From Trema orientale (Eukaryota > Streptophyta > Magnoliopsida > Rosales > Cannabaceae): a stretch of 64,000 nucleotides of DNA. The stretch covers positions 1,657,822-1,721,821 of the forward strand of contig JXTC01000003.1 of NCBI GenBank assembly GCA_002914845.1, given 5' to 3'. The notes under the pieces were generated by a model. That model was given only the letters and a program-made list of their open reading frames with translations. It did not search any database and had not been told where the DNA came from. This document shows, piece after piece, positions 33,901 to 43,486 of the stretch. Each line of letters opens with the position of its first letter. Within the stretch, counting starts at the first letter, position 1. The position numbers were made by a program, and so were the translations under genes.

Positions 33901-35305
33901 ATAACTTATTTAAAACCAAAGCAAAAGCAAATAAAAATCGAGAACAAACATGTATAAAATAATATGCATCTGTGAACTTCACATATTCATAGAACATATT
34001 TTAGAAAAGCATGTAAGCCATGACAATCAAATAGATCATAATATGCCTATACAAGAAAATTAGAATAAGACCATAGAATCTCCATAGGTTTTAGCCTTCA
34101 TATATGACATTATATGCGTACAATATAAACCAAAAATATATATGAATCGTAAAAGATATAAATATATCATATAGTTGATAGAGAATTAACAAAACATGAT
34201 CGCAAAATTTGTATGACAATATAACCAGTGTATGTACAATTAGAAATAATAAATTTACAATCGGATAAGAATTTAGAACATCGATAACTGATAACCTTTT
34301 ATGCAATACATTAATTTTTTTAGAATTTAAGCAATTATCAAATACACCGAAAGAGTAATCAATTGGCACATATATTAATAAATGCTAAATAATAGCTTAC
34401 GATGTTGTTAAAAATAATAAACTACTACAAAAATAGTTGTAGTTTTACTTTTTCTAATTCAATAGAAATAGTATTGTTCTTAAAACAATCCAATAGGAGT
34501 TTAGTCCTTGATTCAAATACAAGGTATATTCTTCCTTTTTTTTTCAAAGAAATATAATTCTTCCACTTCAAGTGGCTATATGATATAATTAGTCCACTTC
34601 AGGTGGCTATATAATTTTTTTATAGTTAAAGAAATGACAATAATATCATTATTTATTTTAACTATATAGTAAATTCACAATCATTATTATGAAATATGCA
34701 CGTCAGTTCTAGGATCATGCAGAAGTATTCAAATATGAAACTTTCACATATTGGAATTGGAATCTTACGATTTGGCATATATATATTAACCTTACAAAAT
34801 ACATTATATATGTATAACAAAAGCCATTACATATATCGTAGACCGCATTTTATCTATAACTCTTGAAATTTATTAAGCAAACTTTTCTTTTTTTTTTTTA
34901 TACTTGCATTTATATTACTAGGGTGCCATACATAATTTTATTAGCATTTTCCACTTCTAGGGTGCTATATGTGGCATTATTTGTTATATAAACATAGACT
35001 TCGAGGAATTATGTATTCTTCTTTTAATGTCAATACTTATATTAAATATGGCAAATCCACAATTTTAAAGTGGAACATTCTCTTCGGGGAATTTGCAAAG
35101 CTATAGAATGAGTAAAAAAGCTTGAGCAATGGCTCCAAGTATAAAATATAATTCTCACAGCGGCTATCTACTACTCTCTAGAAATAATCAATAATATCCA
35201 GAAATTTAAAGGGAATTAAAATTAATCAAGAGAAAGAGAGTACACCTCAATGAAAGCACCTCTTGACAATATATAAAACCAGTGGCTAGAGATTCGTGCT
35301 GATAA
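30991..35305 (-). other. remaining interior of the second copia
   Basis: Outside the two fragments above I see only AT-rich stop-filled sequence. By position it should hold integrase (about 31.0-32.1 kb) and protease and gag (about 32.3-35.2 kb). The open frames at 32684-33204 are not convincingly gag. Confidence 0.5.
32110..32290 (-). pseudogene. copia pre-integrase fragment
   Basis: A minus-strand frame reads WYDRLGYPKSSMMNRSIENY and then GHPFKNKK, matching the W-H-x-R-L-G-H-P pre-integrase motif with the His residues changed to Tyr. It confirms the copia identity and orientation of the 29.7-35.5-kb element. Confidence 0.75.
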
Positions 35306-35512
35306 CGTATTATAAACTAAGGGCAAAGTATAGAATAGAAAATGCACAAAAGTAAAAGAAGAAGATACAAGAGAAGTATAGAGAGAATTTTCTTATTATT
35401 CCAGTCTTCTTCATCTACATAATACATGCTCAATGGCATATTTATAGGCTGACATCCATAAGTGCTAGAATACCAAAAGATTATATAAGTTACAATGTAG
35501 AATACTATTAAA
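35306..35512 (-). repeat. 5' LTR of the second copia, partial
   Basis: Aligned with 29741 onward; the outer base of the terminus is changed (cgtattata instead of tgtattata). The rest is in the N gap. Confidence 0.88.
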
Positions 35513-36025
35513 NNNNNNNNNNNNNNNNNNNNNNNNNNNNNNNNNNNNNNNNNNNNNNNNNNNNNNNNNNNNNNNNNNNNNNNNNNNNNNNNNNNNNNNN
35601 NNNNNNNNNNNNNNNNNNNNNNNNNNNNNNNNNNNNNNNNNNNNNNNNNNNNNNNNNNNNNNNNNNNNNNNNNNNNNNNNNNNNNNNNNNNNNNNNNNNN
35701 NNNNNNNNNNNNNNNNNNNNNNNNNNNNNNNNNNNNNNNNNNNNNNNNNNNNNNNNNNNNNNNNNNNNNNNNNNNNNNNNNNNNNNNNNNNNNNNNNNNN
35801 NNNNNNNNNNNNNNNNNNNNNNNNNNNNNNNNNNNNNNNNNNNNNNNNNNNNNNNNNNNNNNNNNNNNNNNNNNNNNNNNNNNNNNNNNNNNNNNNNNNN
35901 NNNNNNNNNNNNNNNNNNNNNNNNNNNNNNNNNNNNNNNNNNNNNNNNNNNNNNNNNNNNNNNNNNNNNNNNNNNNNNNNNNNNNNNNNNNNNNNNNNNN
36001 NNNNNNNNNNNNNNNNNNNNNNNNN
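35513..36025. other. assembly gap (513 N)
   Basis: Run of N from 35513 to 36025. A further single N stands at 37222, at the end of a CT microsatellite. The gap should contain the missing part of about 85 bp of the 5' LTR and its target duplication. Confidence 0.99.
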
Positions 36026-36305
36026 CTTTCTCCTACTCCTTACATTGCTGAACTCTTGGCTATGAAGGAGGTACTATCGTGGTGTAACGATAGATGTTAT
36101 ATGATTCACATGCTTGAGAGGGACTGCCTCATTGCAGTCACGGCTATTAATTCTGAAAAAATGTCTTGCTTCTAAAGATTTTTCGATTGGAGATATCCAA
36201 TCTTTGATGTTGAACTGCCATGTGAGCTCGTGCTATTTTGTTGCCCGTGAAAGCAATAATGTAGCTCACACTTTGGCTCACCTAGTGGCTACTGATCTTT
36301 GTTGA
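36026..36305 (+). pseudogene. RNase H-like fragment of a LINE-type element
   Basis: Plus-strand sequence directly after the gap encodes PYIAELLAMKEVLSWCNDRC and ERDCLIAVTAIN, then, after a shift of one base near 36154-36160, NCHVSSCYFVARESNNVAHT and LAHLVATDLC followed by a stop. This is the RNase H domain found at the C-terminus of plant LINE polyproteins (AEALA..., E-D-C, ARxxNxxAHxLA). The rest is in the gap or lost. A free-standing RNase H-like host pseudogene is the alternative. Confidence 0.75.
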
Positions 36306-36868
36306 ATGAATTTTTCGTTTTCCTCGGGAAAAAAAAAATACACTTGACAAATACTATCCTTTACCTAATATTTAGCTTATCTTCCACCGAAAAAAAAAAA
36401 CCAAACCACTTATCTTTCCAAAAATAAGAAAAAGGAAATTATTAACTCTATTTAGGGTAGTTCTATTGCCCCTTTGCCACTTTCGTTTTAGTAAATATTT
36501 ATTATTAAAATATGCTTTACTGAAATTACTTTTAAGCATATAAATTTTTAAAAGAAAAAAAATCTTCATACACCTCTCTTAACAAATAAAGGAAAAAAAA
36601 CCCTCTACACCCTTTTCTCAAACAAAATTTCTAAAAATAAAAGTAGGAACAAACATTTAAGAAAAATACTGAAAAATAAAATTCTAAAAAAACATTAAAT
36701 AAATGAATAAGAACATTATGATGTTGAAAAATTTAATAATAATTAGGGGGTGATATATTTAGAACTAGGAAGCTTTAATAGACTTTATATATTCATGAAG
36801 GGTAGCTCATTGCCATTCTCTGTTTACTCTCCCACACAAAATGTTTTTAATCAAATTTTAGGTTTACT
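36306..36868. other. intergenic, nothing recognised
   Basis: A-rich sequence after the LINE fragment. From about 36810 it resembles the left arm of the fold-back element at 16343 ('tgtttactct'). Confidence 0.4.
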
Positions 36869-37080
36869 TATAATTTAGAGTAATGATAGGGACACCAAAA
36901 TCTTGCACCAAACACTCACACCAAAATCTTGCACCAAACACTCACACCAAATGATGTGGCCTGCATTTTAACCATTTCTTATTTTAGAGTAGAACCACAC
37001 CATTGAAAATTATAAGGCTGAAAGTGATGCCATAACACTGGTGTAATTTTTTGGTGTCCCTATTATTACTCTATAATTTA
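36869..37080. mobile_element. Mutator-type MITE, 9-bp target duplication
   Basis: The element is 36878-37071 (194 bp), flanked by a perfect 9-bp repeat, tataattta (36869-36877 and 37072-37080). Termini gagtaatgatagggacacc and the near-complement ggtgtccctattattactc. A 27-bp phrase containing 'aaaatcttgcaccaaacact' is tandemly doubled near the left end. It inserted into an older fold-back-type repeat. Confidence 0.88.
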
Positions 37081-37168
37081 TTACACTACCAACATTCCTA
37101 AATTAACCTTTACTTTAATTTCGTGTTTACTCTTCCCCCACAAACCGGCACCACTCATCAACAACACC

Positions 37169-37171
<3 letters not shown>

Positions 37172-37221
<50 letters not shown>
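37172..37221. repeat. (CT)n microsatellite
   Basis: Uninterrupted CT run of about 50 bp, ending at an N (37222), so its length may be underestimated. Confidence 0.9.
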
Positions 37222-37529
37222 NTTTATCATCACCCATAATCTTGATTGATTTTTTATTGAGCTTTTCTATATATAGCAAGATCCATTAAGAGAATGTTGC
37301 AAATAATCAGACATCATCAATACATACACATGCTAGTTTTAGACATTAAATTTTGAACTTAATTTGATCACGTTCTGAAGAGTATAACACTTTATTTTGT
37401 ATTGAGAAAGATCGGCTTGATTTGTACTCTCGAAGAGGGGTAAGAAGTAGAGAAAAAAAATGAGTAGAAGAGGAGAAGAGAGGGTGAGAGTGAGAAGAGT
37501 AAAGACAATTTTTTTCAAGCCTACTAGGG

Positions 37530-38600
37530 TTAACTCAGTGGGTATTGTTGGTATATTTAATATCAGGGATTGCAAGTGCACAATGCCGAAAACAAATAAT
37601 AAAAATGATGAGATAAATATCGTCCCACAAAGATTGCTACTATGCCTATACTAATTACTAAAATTGGGTTGATTCTAAAATTATCCAAATAAGTTAAACA
37701 ATAAAGACAATTAAGTAAACTAAGAATTTAAATTAACAATTGAAATGCAAGTAAAAATAGGTTCAAATTTAATAGAAAATTAACCTAGAACTGCTAGCTA
37801 GCCAACCTCTCCTATTATGTCATTAAGTTCTCTTTCCGTCTAATTAGTTTGACTAAATTTTTAGTTGGATATGCTAATGTATATGCAAGCTTCTTCTGTC
37901 ATCAAGCATATATTTCTAATCGCCTTCCGTCATCAAGTATATATTTCTAATCGACCAAGCTTCTTCCGTTATCAAGTATATATTTCTAATCTGCCAAACC
38001 CACTATAGTCCTATGAGGGTCAAACTTGAATGAAATCATTAAGATCAAACATCCTAAAGTGACTACATACACTAACTAGGTATATTCCTATCCTAATTAG
38101 ATGTATGTTTCTCTATCTTAGGCTAAACATATAACTTATTTTATGCTTCATTATGTATTTTAAAAAATGTCACTAGCTATTGGTCAAGTAACTAGTAGCA
38201 TTAAGCATAAGATAAAGAAACCAAGCAATTTAGACAATTAGATGTTGAAAAGAGAGATAACAATTATAATATTATAAGGTTAGTTCATATAACAATTCTA
38301 GACAAGAGAGATTTAGCTTATAATAGAAATAGAAAGAAAATCCAATTCATAAGCATAGGTATTGAAAGATAAATAAAATCAAAAAAGGAGAAGAATTTTA
38401 GAATGAAACAAATTATAGATAGATACTCCTCTAATTTGAGAGTTGAATTCTTCAATGATGTATACAAATAGCTCCAATGGATTCCTTTTCAAATTCTACT
38501 ATGAGTTTTGTCTCTCAAAACTATAAATTAAAATAAAAATTTACAATATTTTTTTGGTATTTTTCTCTCCAATAAATTTTCCTTGGAGTTCTATGTCTAT
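37530..38600. repeat. probable non-coding LTR-retrotransposon-derived repeat
   Basis: Phrases 'gggattgcaagtgcacaatg', 'atcgtcccacaaagattg' and 'ctagctagccaacctctcc' are of a kind that recurs in plant non-autonomous LTR elements. At 37887-38000 a phrase like 'cttccgtcatcaagtatata' plus 'tttctaatc' is repeated three times. No coding domain; boundaries uncertain. Confidence 0.4.
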
Positions 38601-39500
38601 ATATATATATTTTTTAAATATCAAATATAGTATTGGCAATAGAATTCGCACAAACTATTATACTTAAACCTGGTTTTAACATGACATACAACATGTATAC
38701 TGTTATTTGGCATTGACATGGTGTATAAATGTTTTATGGTGAATAAGAAAAATGATAATCAGCACGCTATGCCGGCTCTGCCAAAATCCTTTGCCGGCTC
38801 TGCCAAAATACTATTCGTAGCTTATTACATTTAGTCTCATTTATATAGTGGCTTTATAGTATCTCTAATGGACATATTGTAAACTATGCCAATGCCAAAA
38901 TTTAGCATTTGATCAAAAAAAGTCTCTCCAGTGGTGGCATGCTATATATGACATTTTCTTTAGGAATAATAAGGGTGCATATGATAAAAGGTATAATTTC
39001 TTTAATTTTTTGACGGGTTAGTTTAGATTGTACCTTATACTATCTTGCAGTTTGTTGACCTAATTATATTGTGCTCATTTCACGTTGTCCCACATATTTA
39101 CCTATTACTGAAAACGTCATTTACATCGATGTGTCACACCATTTCTAAATAATAGAATTGTTAATTTACTTGATTTTTTAATGGAGTTTTATTTTATTAA
39201 GATAAATTAGCTTATTAGTGTATTATTTTTTATTTATTTAGAAGAAATTCATTAGACAATATTTTTTTATGAAATAATTATATTTCATATGTAATGACAT
39301 ATTTTGATAAAAATTAATTAATTGTGTCAAATATATCAGTTAATATAGAGATTTTAAGTCGGATTATCATGTCTTCATGTATTGAGTATTTGAGTTTTAT
39401 TACTTGTCAAGTGCTTTAACCTTATTACTCTTGATTTTTTCCGTACTTTTTTCGTTTAATGTGATTTTAGCCCCTTTTTTCGGGCTTGAAAAGTGTTTTT
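38601..39500. other. AT-rich upstream flank of the kinesin gene
   Basis: No gene seen. 'gccggctctgccaaaat' is doubled near 38770-38810. The rest is low-complexity AT-rich DNA. Confidence 0.45.
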
Positions 39501-39570
39501 AACCTTAGATGTAATAATTATTAGAGCAAAACTTTTTAAGTTTGGTGCTGCTCGTTGCTTTGTTGGAATA

Positions 39571-39581
39571 TAGCCGTTGAA
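39571..39581 (-). promoter_or_regulatory. MSA-like element upstream of the kinesin
   Basis: The minus strand reads TTCAACGGCTA, matching the mitosis-specific activator consensus YCYAACGGYYA at 10 of 11 positions including the AACGG core. It lies about 535 bp before the start codon and about 200 bp before the GA-rich leader. Three-repeat MYB factors act on such sites to drive G2/M transcription, which would suit a cytokinesis kinesin. One site can occur by chance. Confidence 0.45.
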
Positions 39582-39772
39582 ATTTGAAATAGCAATAACT
39601 CGAACTGAAATTCCCCTTTTGACCAAAAAGCCCTCTCATTTCAAATCCCGAAACCGCGGTGACATCCATCCAGGGATTGCCCCCCAAATTCAAATCCAAA
39701 TCAAATCTCCACCGTCCATTCAATCTCAGTTTAAAATCTTAACTAGCTTTCCTTCTTCTACTTCCAGACTGT

Positions 39773-39785
<13 letters not shown>

Positions 39786-39814
<29 letters not shown>
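39786..39814. repeat. (GA)n microsatellite in the kinesin leader
   Basis: GA run beginning about 320 bp before the start codon, a frequent leader feature in plant genes. Confidence 0.85.
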
Positions 39815-39817
<3 letters not shown>

Positions 39818-39886
39818 TTTAAGCTCAAAGCCAAGAACAAACTCTCGATAAAATTAGAAAGAGCAAATGATGAGATGAGTGTTTGA
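39815..39886 (+). other. possible upstream ORF in the kinesin leader
   Basis: An ATG right after the GA run opens a 23-codon Lys-rich frame ending at tga 39884-39886, well before the kinesin ATG. If transcription starts upstream of it, it could reduce translation of the main frame. The transcription start is unknown. Confidence 0.4.
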
Positions 39887-40009
39887 GTCGAGATCCACTT
39901 GGTTTTTTCTTCGTTTAATTTTATTTTTTTCTCTTTCATTTCCGAGATTTTCTTCGAAACATTTCAGGGATTTTTCAGCTGCGAATTTTGGTTTTCAGCT
40001 CCTCATTCA

Positions 40010-40104
40010 GGTATATACAACTACAGAGTCCAAACCCATTTGATAAATCTCTTTGTTTTAATAAACCCATTTCTTGGTTTTGCTTATAATTTGGGTATAT
40101 TTAG
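40010..40104 (+). other. likely 5'-leader intron of the kinesin
   Basis: Donor CAG|GTATAT after 40009 and acceptor TATATTTAG|G at 40104 bracket 95 AT-rich bases. The start codon follows one base later. Without splicing the frame extends upstream to 39899 through a Phe-rich stretch unlike kinesin-12 N-termini, so splicing and the 40106 start are favoured. Confidence 0.55.
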
Positions 40105-40105
40105 G

Positions 40106-43100
40106 ATGTTGAGAGATTTCAAATTCTTGCGCCGGAACTCCGGAAAGAGCGATGAGCCGGAGAATGTCCCCGTAAATCGGAAAGATATATCGGCTGTTCG
40201 AGTCTCTTCGGATTCATCGAGAGCTCCTTTAAATGCTATTCAAGAGCCCACTTCAAATCCCAAGCCGGAACAAGAAGTGGGTGGTCGGAGTAAGGTTGAT
40301 AAAACCCCAAGTAAGGCCAAAACCAGAGCCACAGATCCGGCATTGCCTCTTCGGACGCCGGACAAGTATGGAGCCGGGTTTTCGGCCAGGCAACGATTCG
40401 GGTGGGCGCAGAAGAATGAAACTGGAGGAGCTACTACCAGTGATTTGCGTGAAGATTTGCAAATCCGGGGAGCTGGACTTAGTAATGGGGGTTTCGCGAG
40501 TATGACGCCTCGAACCACAACGAGGACAGTTGGGAGAGCTGCTTCGAGTTTCTCGGAGACCAATTCGACGCAGAGCACTCCGACGAAGAGCGTTTCTAAG
40601 CCTCCGAGTTCGAGTATCCGGAGTAAGGTGGACGGAATTGGTGGTGCTCGGACGGGGAATTTTGCTGCATTGTACAAAGGGATGCCTGTTCCTCCTGGGT
40701 CTTGTACAGTGGTCAATACAATCGAAGTTCCTCACTTTGATTTGAAGGAAGACCCATCTTTCTGGATGGAACATAATGTACAGGTAATGATGTCCTTTTT
40801 CGAATTTTTTTCAGTTTGTTAGTCAGCAATTTTTTAGGAGCTTCATGTTGATTTTTTCCCGATGAATGGAAGCAATCCTGAATTGGGTATACAGAATTTG
40901 CAAGTTTTTTAGTAATACATTGCTGTTTATGCTGATGGGATTGAAGAACTTTGTGCAGGTCCTTATACGTGTTCGCCCTCTTAATAGCATGGAGCGAAGC
41001 ACGAATGGTTACAATAGATGCTTGAAGCAAGAGAGCTCTCAGACTATTTCTTGGATTGGCCACCCCGAAACTCGATTCACGTTTGATCATGTAGCCTGCG
41101 AAACAGTGGACCAGGTCTGGTTAGAAATGAGAGAACAGTATGATATATAATTCGCTCTACCTTTTTTCCTGATTTAGTGAGTTGACTTGCTTTAGCTTTG
41201 GTGATTTTGCAGGAAATGCTTTTCAGGATGGCTGGTCTGCCTATGGTGGAGAATTGCTTGTCAGGATACAATAGCTGTATGTTTGCCTATGGTCAGGTAA
41301 ATTCATAAAGTTGCCTTTTAAAACACTACTGAGTTGATAACTTGACTGTACAGAATCTACAGAAAGATTCTTGTCTAACATTTCTCGCTTGGCCTTTGTT
41401 AAGTCAAGGTTTAGTAGAATATACTGGCTATCTTCGTGGATATGGAATATATAACATGGTTATGGAGTATTGAGCAAATGACCTCATGGTTTACAGCTAG
41501 AAGTTCAGTTTTCAGAGAGCACTTTTTTTTGCATAATGTAGAAAAGCAATGCCAATTTTAATGTCCAAATTTTACCACTTTTCACAAGTATGAAAAGCGT
41601 AATAATTCTCATTTTTCTGGTTATGCTTGGAAGGTTTAACTCATATGAATAGTATTTCCAATAACCAAAGTACAAACATATGGAATTATGGATTTTGCAT
41701 GATAAATTTGTGTCGACCAGCATTATTATTCTTATGAGCAAGTTATTATCGCTGTGCACTAATAACAAGTTATGCTAATGATAAATCGAAGTTCTATTTT
41801 TTGTTTTTAGGTCTAGATTATTAATCATCAAGAGGTTTCAATAATGCAGACAGGAAGTGGAAAGACTTACACAATGCTCGGGGACATTGATAACCTAGAA
41901 ATCAAGCCAAGTCCACATCGTGGAATGACGCCACGCATATTTGAATTCTTGTTTGCAAGGATTCAAGCTGTAAGTTAGACAACCTGGCTTGTTTTCCTTT
42001 ATATATATGCACGGGCAAGTTTACAGTGTTGTTTTTCCTATACCTTTCCATTTTTAGGAAGAGGAAAGCAGGAGGGATGAGAAATTAACATACAACTGCA
42101 AGTGCTCTTTCCTAGAAATTTACAATGAACAGATTGCGGATCTCCTTGATCCCTCATCTACCAATTTGCTTGTAAGTGTAATTATGTTGCAGTCTTTTCG
42201 TACGTGTTAAAGAATTTTCCAATGTGCTATTATTTCTTATCCTTTATTTATCTTTCTCCAGCTGCGTGAAGATGTTAAGAAGGGAGTTTACGTAGAAAAT
42301 CTCTCTGAATTCGAAGTTCGGAATGTGAGCGACATTCTGAATCTTCTAACTCAGGTTAAAAGCTTGTCATTATCTTCAATCATTTTTGAGACGACTTGAT
42401 CTCTCTCCATGCATGTCCATTCTGTATTATGTGCATATGCTTGCACTGATAGTAGTTTTTGCTTGTAGGGTTCTTCAAATAGGAAAGTTGCAGCTACAAA
42501 TATGAACAGAGAGAGCAGTCGTTCACATAGTGTCTTTACCTGTGTAATTGAAAGTAGATGGGAAAAGGATTCCACGACTAACTTACGGTTTGCTAGACTA
42601 AACTTGGTTGATCTGGCAGGTTCAGAAAGGTAAGGCAACGTTTTCAAACTTGCTTCAGTATATAGTTCCAAACAATTTGCACGGCATTTCCCTCACTCAC
42701 CAACCTACTCTATATAACAGGCAGAAAACTTCTGGTGCTGAAGGTGAGCGTTTGAAGGAAGCTGCTAACATAAACAAATCTCTATCTACACTGGGGTACT
42801 TATTTTCTTACTGTTCCCTGATTTTCTGGGACATGGTGATTTTATCTGGGTTTTCGTCCTTGTTCATTGTTATAGAACTTACTGAACTTGGATTTATGGG
42901 TTTACAGTCATGTTATAATGGTTCTAGTAGATGTGGCACAAGGGAAACCAAGGCATATTCCTTATAGAGACTCGAGGCTTACCTTCCTCCTACAGGTTTA
43001 AAATAGTTTTTCTTATCAGAATTCGTTAGTCTAACATTTCTGAGTCATGACTCATGATGTTACTCTTTAACTAAATAAAATGCAGGACTCACTTGGTGGG

Positions 43101-43486
43101 AACTCAAAGACTATGATTATTGCAAATGTCAGCCCTTCTATCTGGTTAGTTTCATGCCTATAAACTGGATCACTTATGCTTCAACTTAGAAACTTGGTCA
43201 CAACAGAGAGCAGAACCTTTCTTCTATAATTTAAATATTATTTTTTCAGCTGTGCGGCCGAAACGTTGAACACTCTTAAGTTTGCTCAGCGAGCAAAAAT
43301 GATCCAGAATAATGTAAGCTTCACTCTACTATCAATGCAGTATGATAGATTTTCATGAAGGCTTTAACTTTAATAAAAACTTTTGAGTAATTTTTCTTAT
43401 TTCCTTTCTTCATTGCATAGGCTGTGGTGAATGAAGATTCTACAGGGGATGTCACCGCGCTGCAACACCAAATACGACTTCTAAAG
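40106..43486 (+). other. kinesin exons 1-12: N-terminal extension and motor
   Basis: Exons: 40106-40783, 40959-41114, 41213-41296, 41850-41969, 42058-42171, 42262-42354, 42469-42629, 42721-42795, 42908-42995, 43086-43144, 43250-43313, 43421-43486. The P-loop GQTGSGKT is residues 305-312 (split by an intron after GQ), switch [10 protein letters not shown] about 428-436, and switch II DLAGSE about 463-468. The motor ends after [13 protein letters not shown]. The start at 40106 is chosen because [11 protein letters not shown] resembles other POK N-termini. Exon 1 is GC-richer than the introns around it. Confidence 0.93.

Larger units (their letters stand above)
29741..35512 (-). mobile_element. 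decayed copia LTR retrotransposon, 5' LTR cut by the gap
   Basis: Minus-strand element. The 3' LTR is 29741-30032 (292 bp), preceded on the minus strand by the polypurine tract CCAAGGGGGAG (30033-30043). The 5' LTR starts at 35306 and runs into the assembly gap at 35513, so about 207 of about 292 bp are visible. The internal start next to it reads TTATCAGCACGA on the minus strand, a common junction in one plant copia group. Pol fragments are recognisable at 30400-30990 and 32110-32290; no frame is intact. The target duplication cannot be read because the right flank lies in the gap. Confidence 0.85.

Noticed and set aside
40240-40774. Long minus-strand frames (158 and 173 codons) opposite kinesin exon 1
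   Set aside because: Antisense shadows of a GC-rich Ser/Pro-coding exon.
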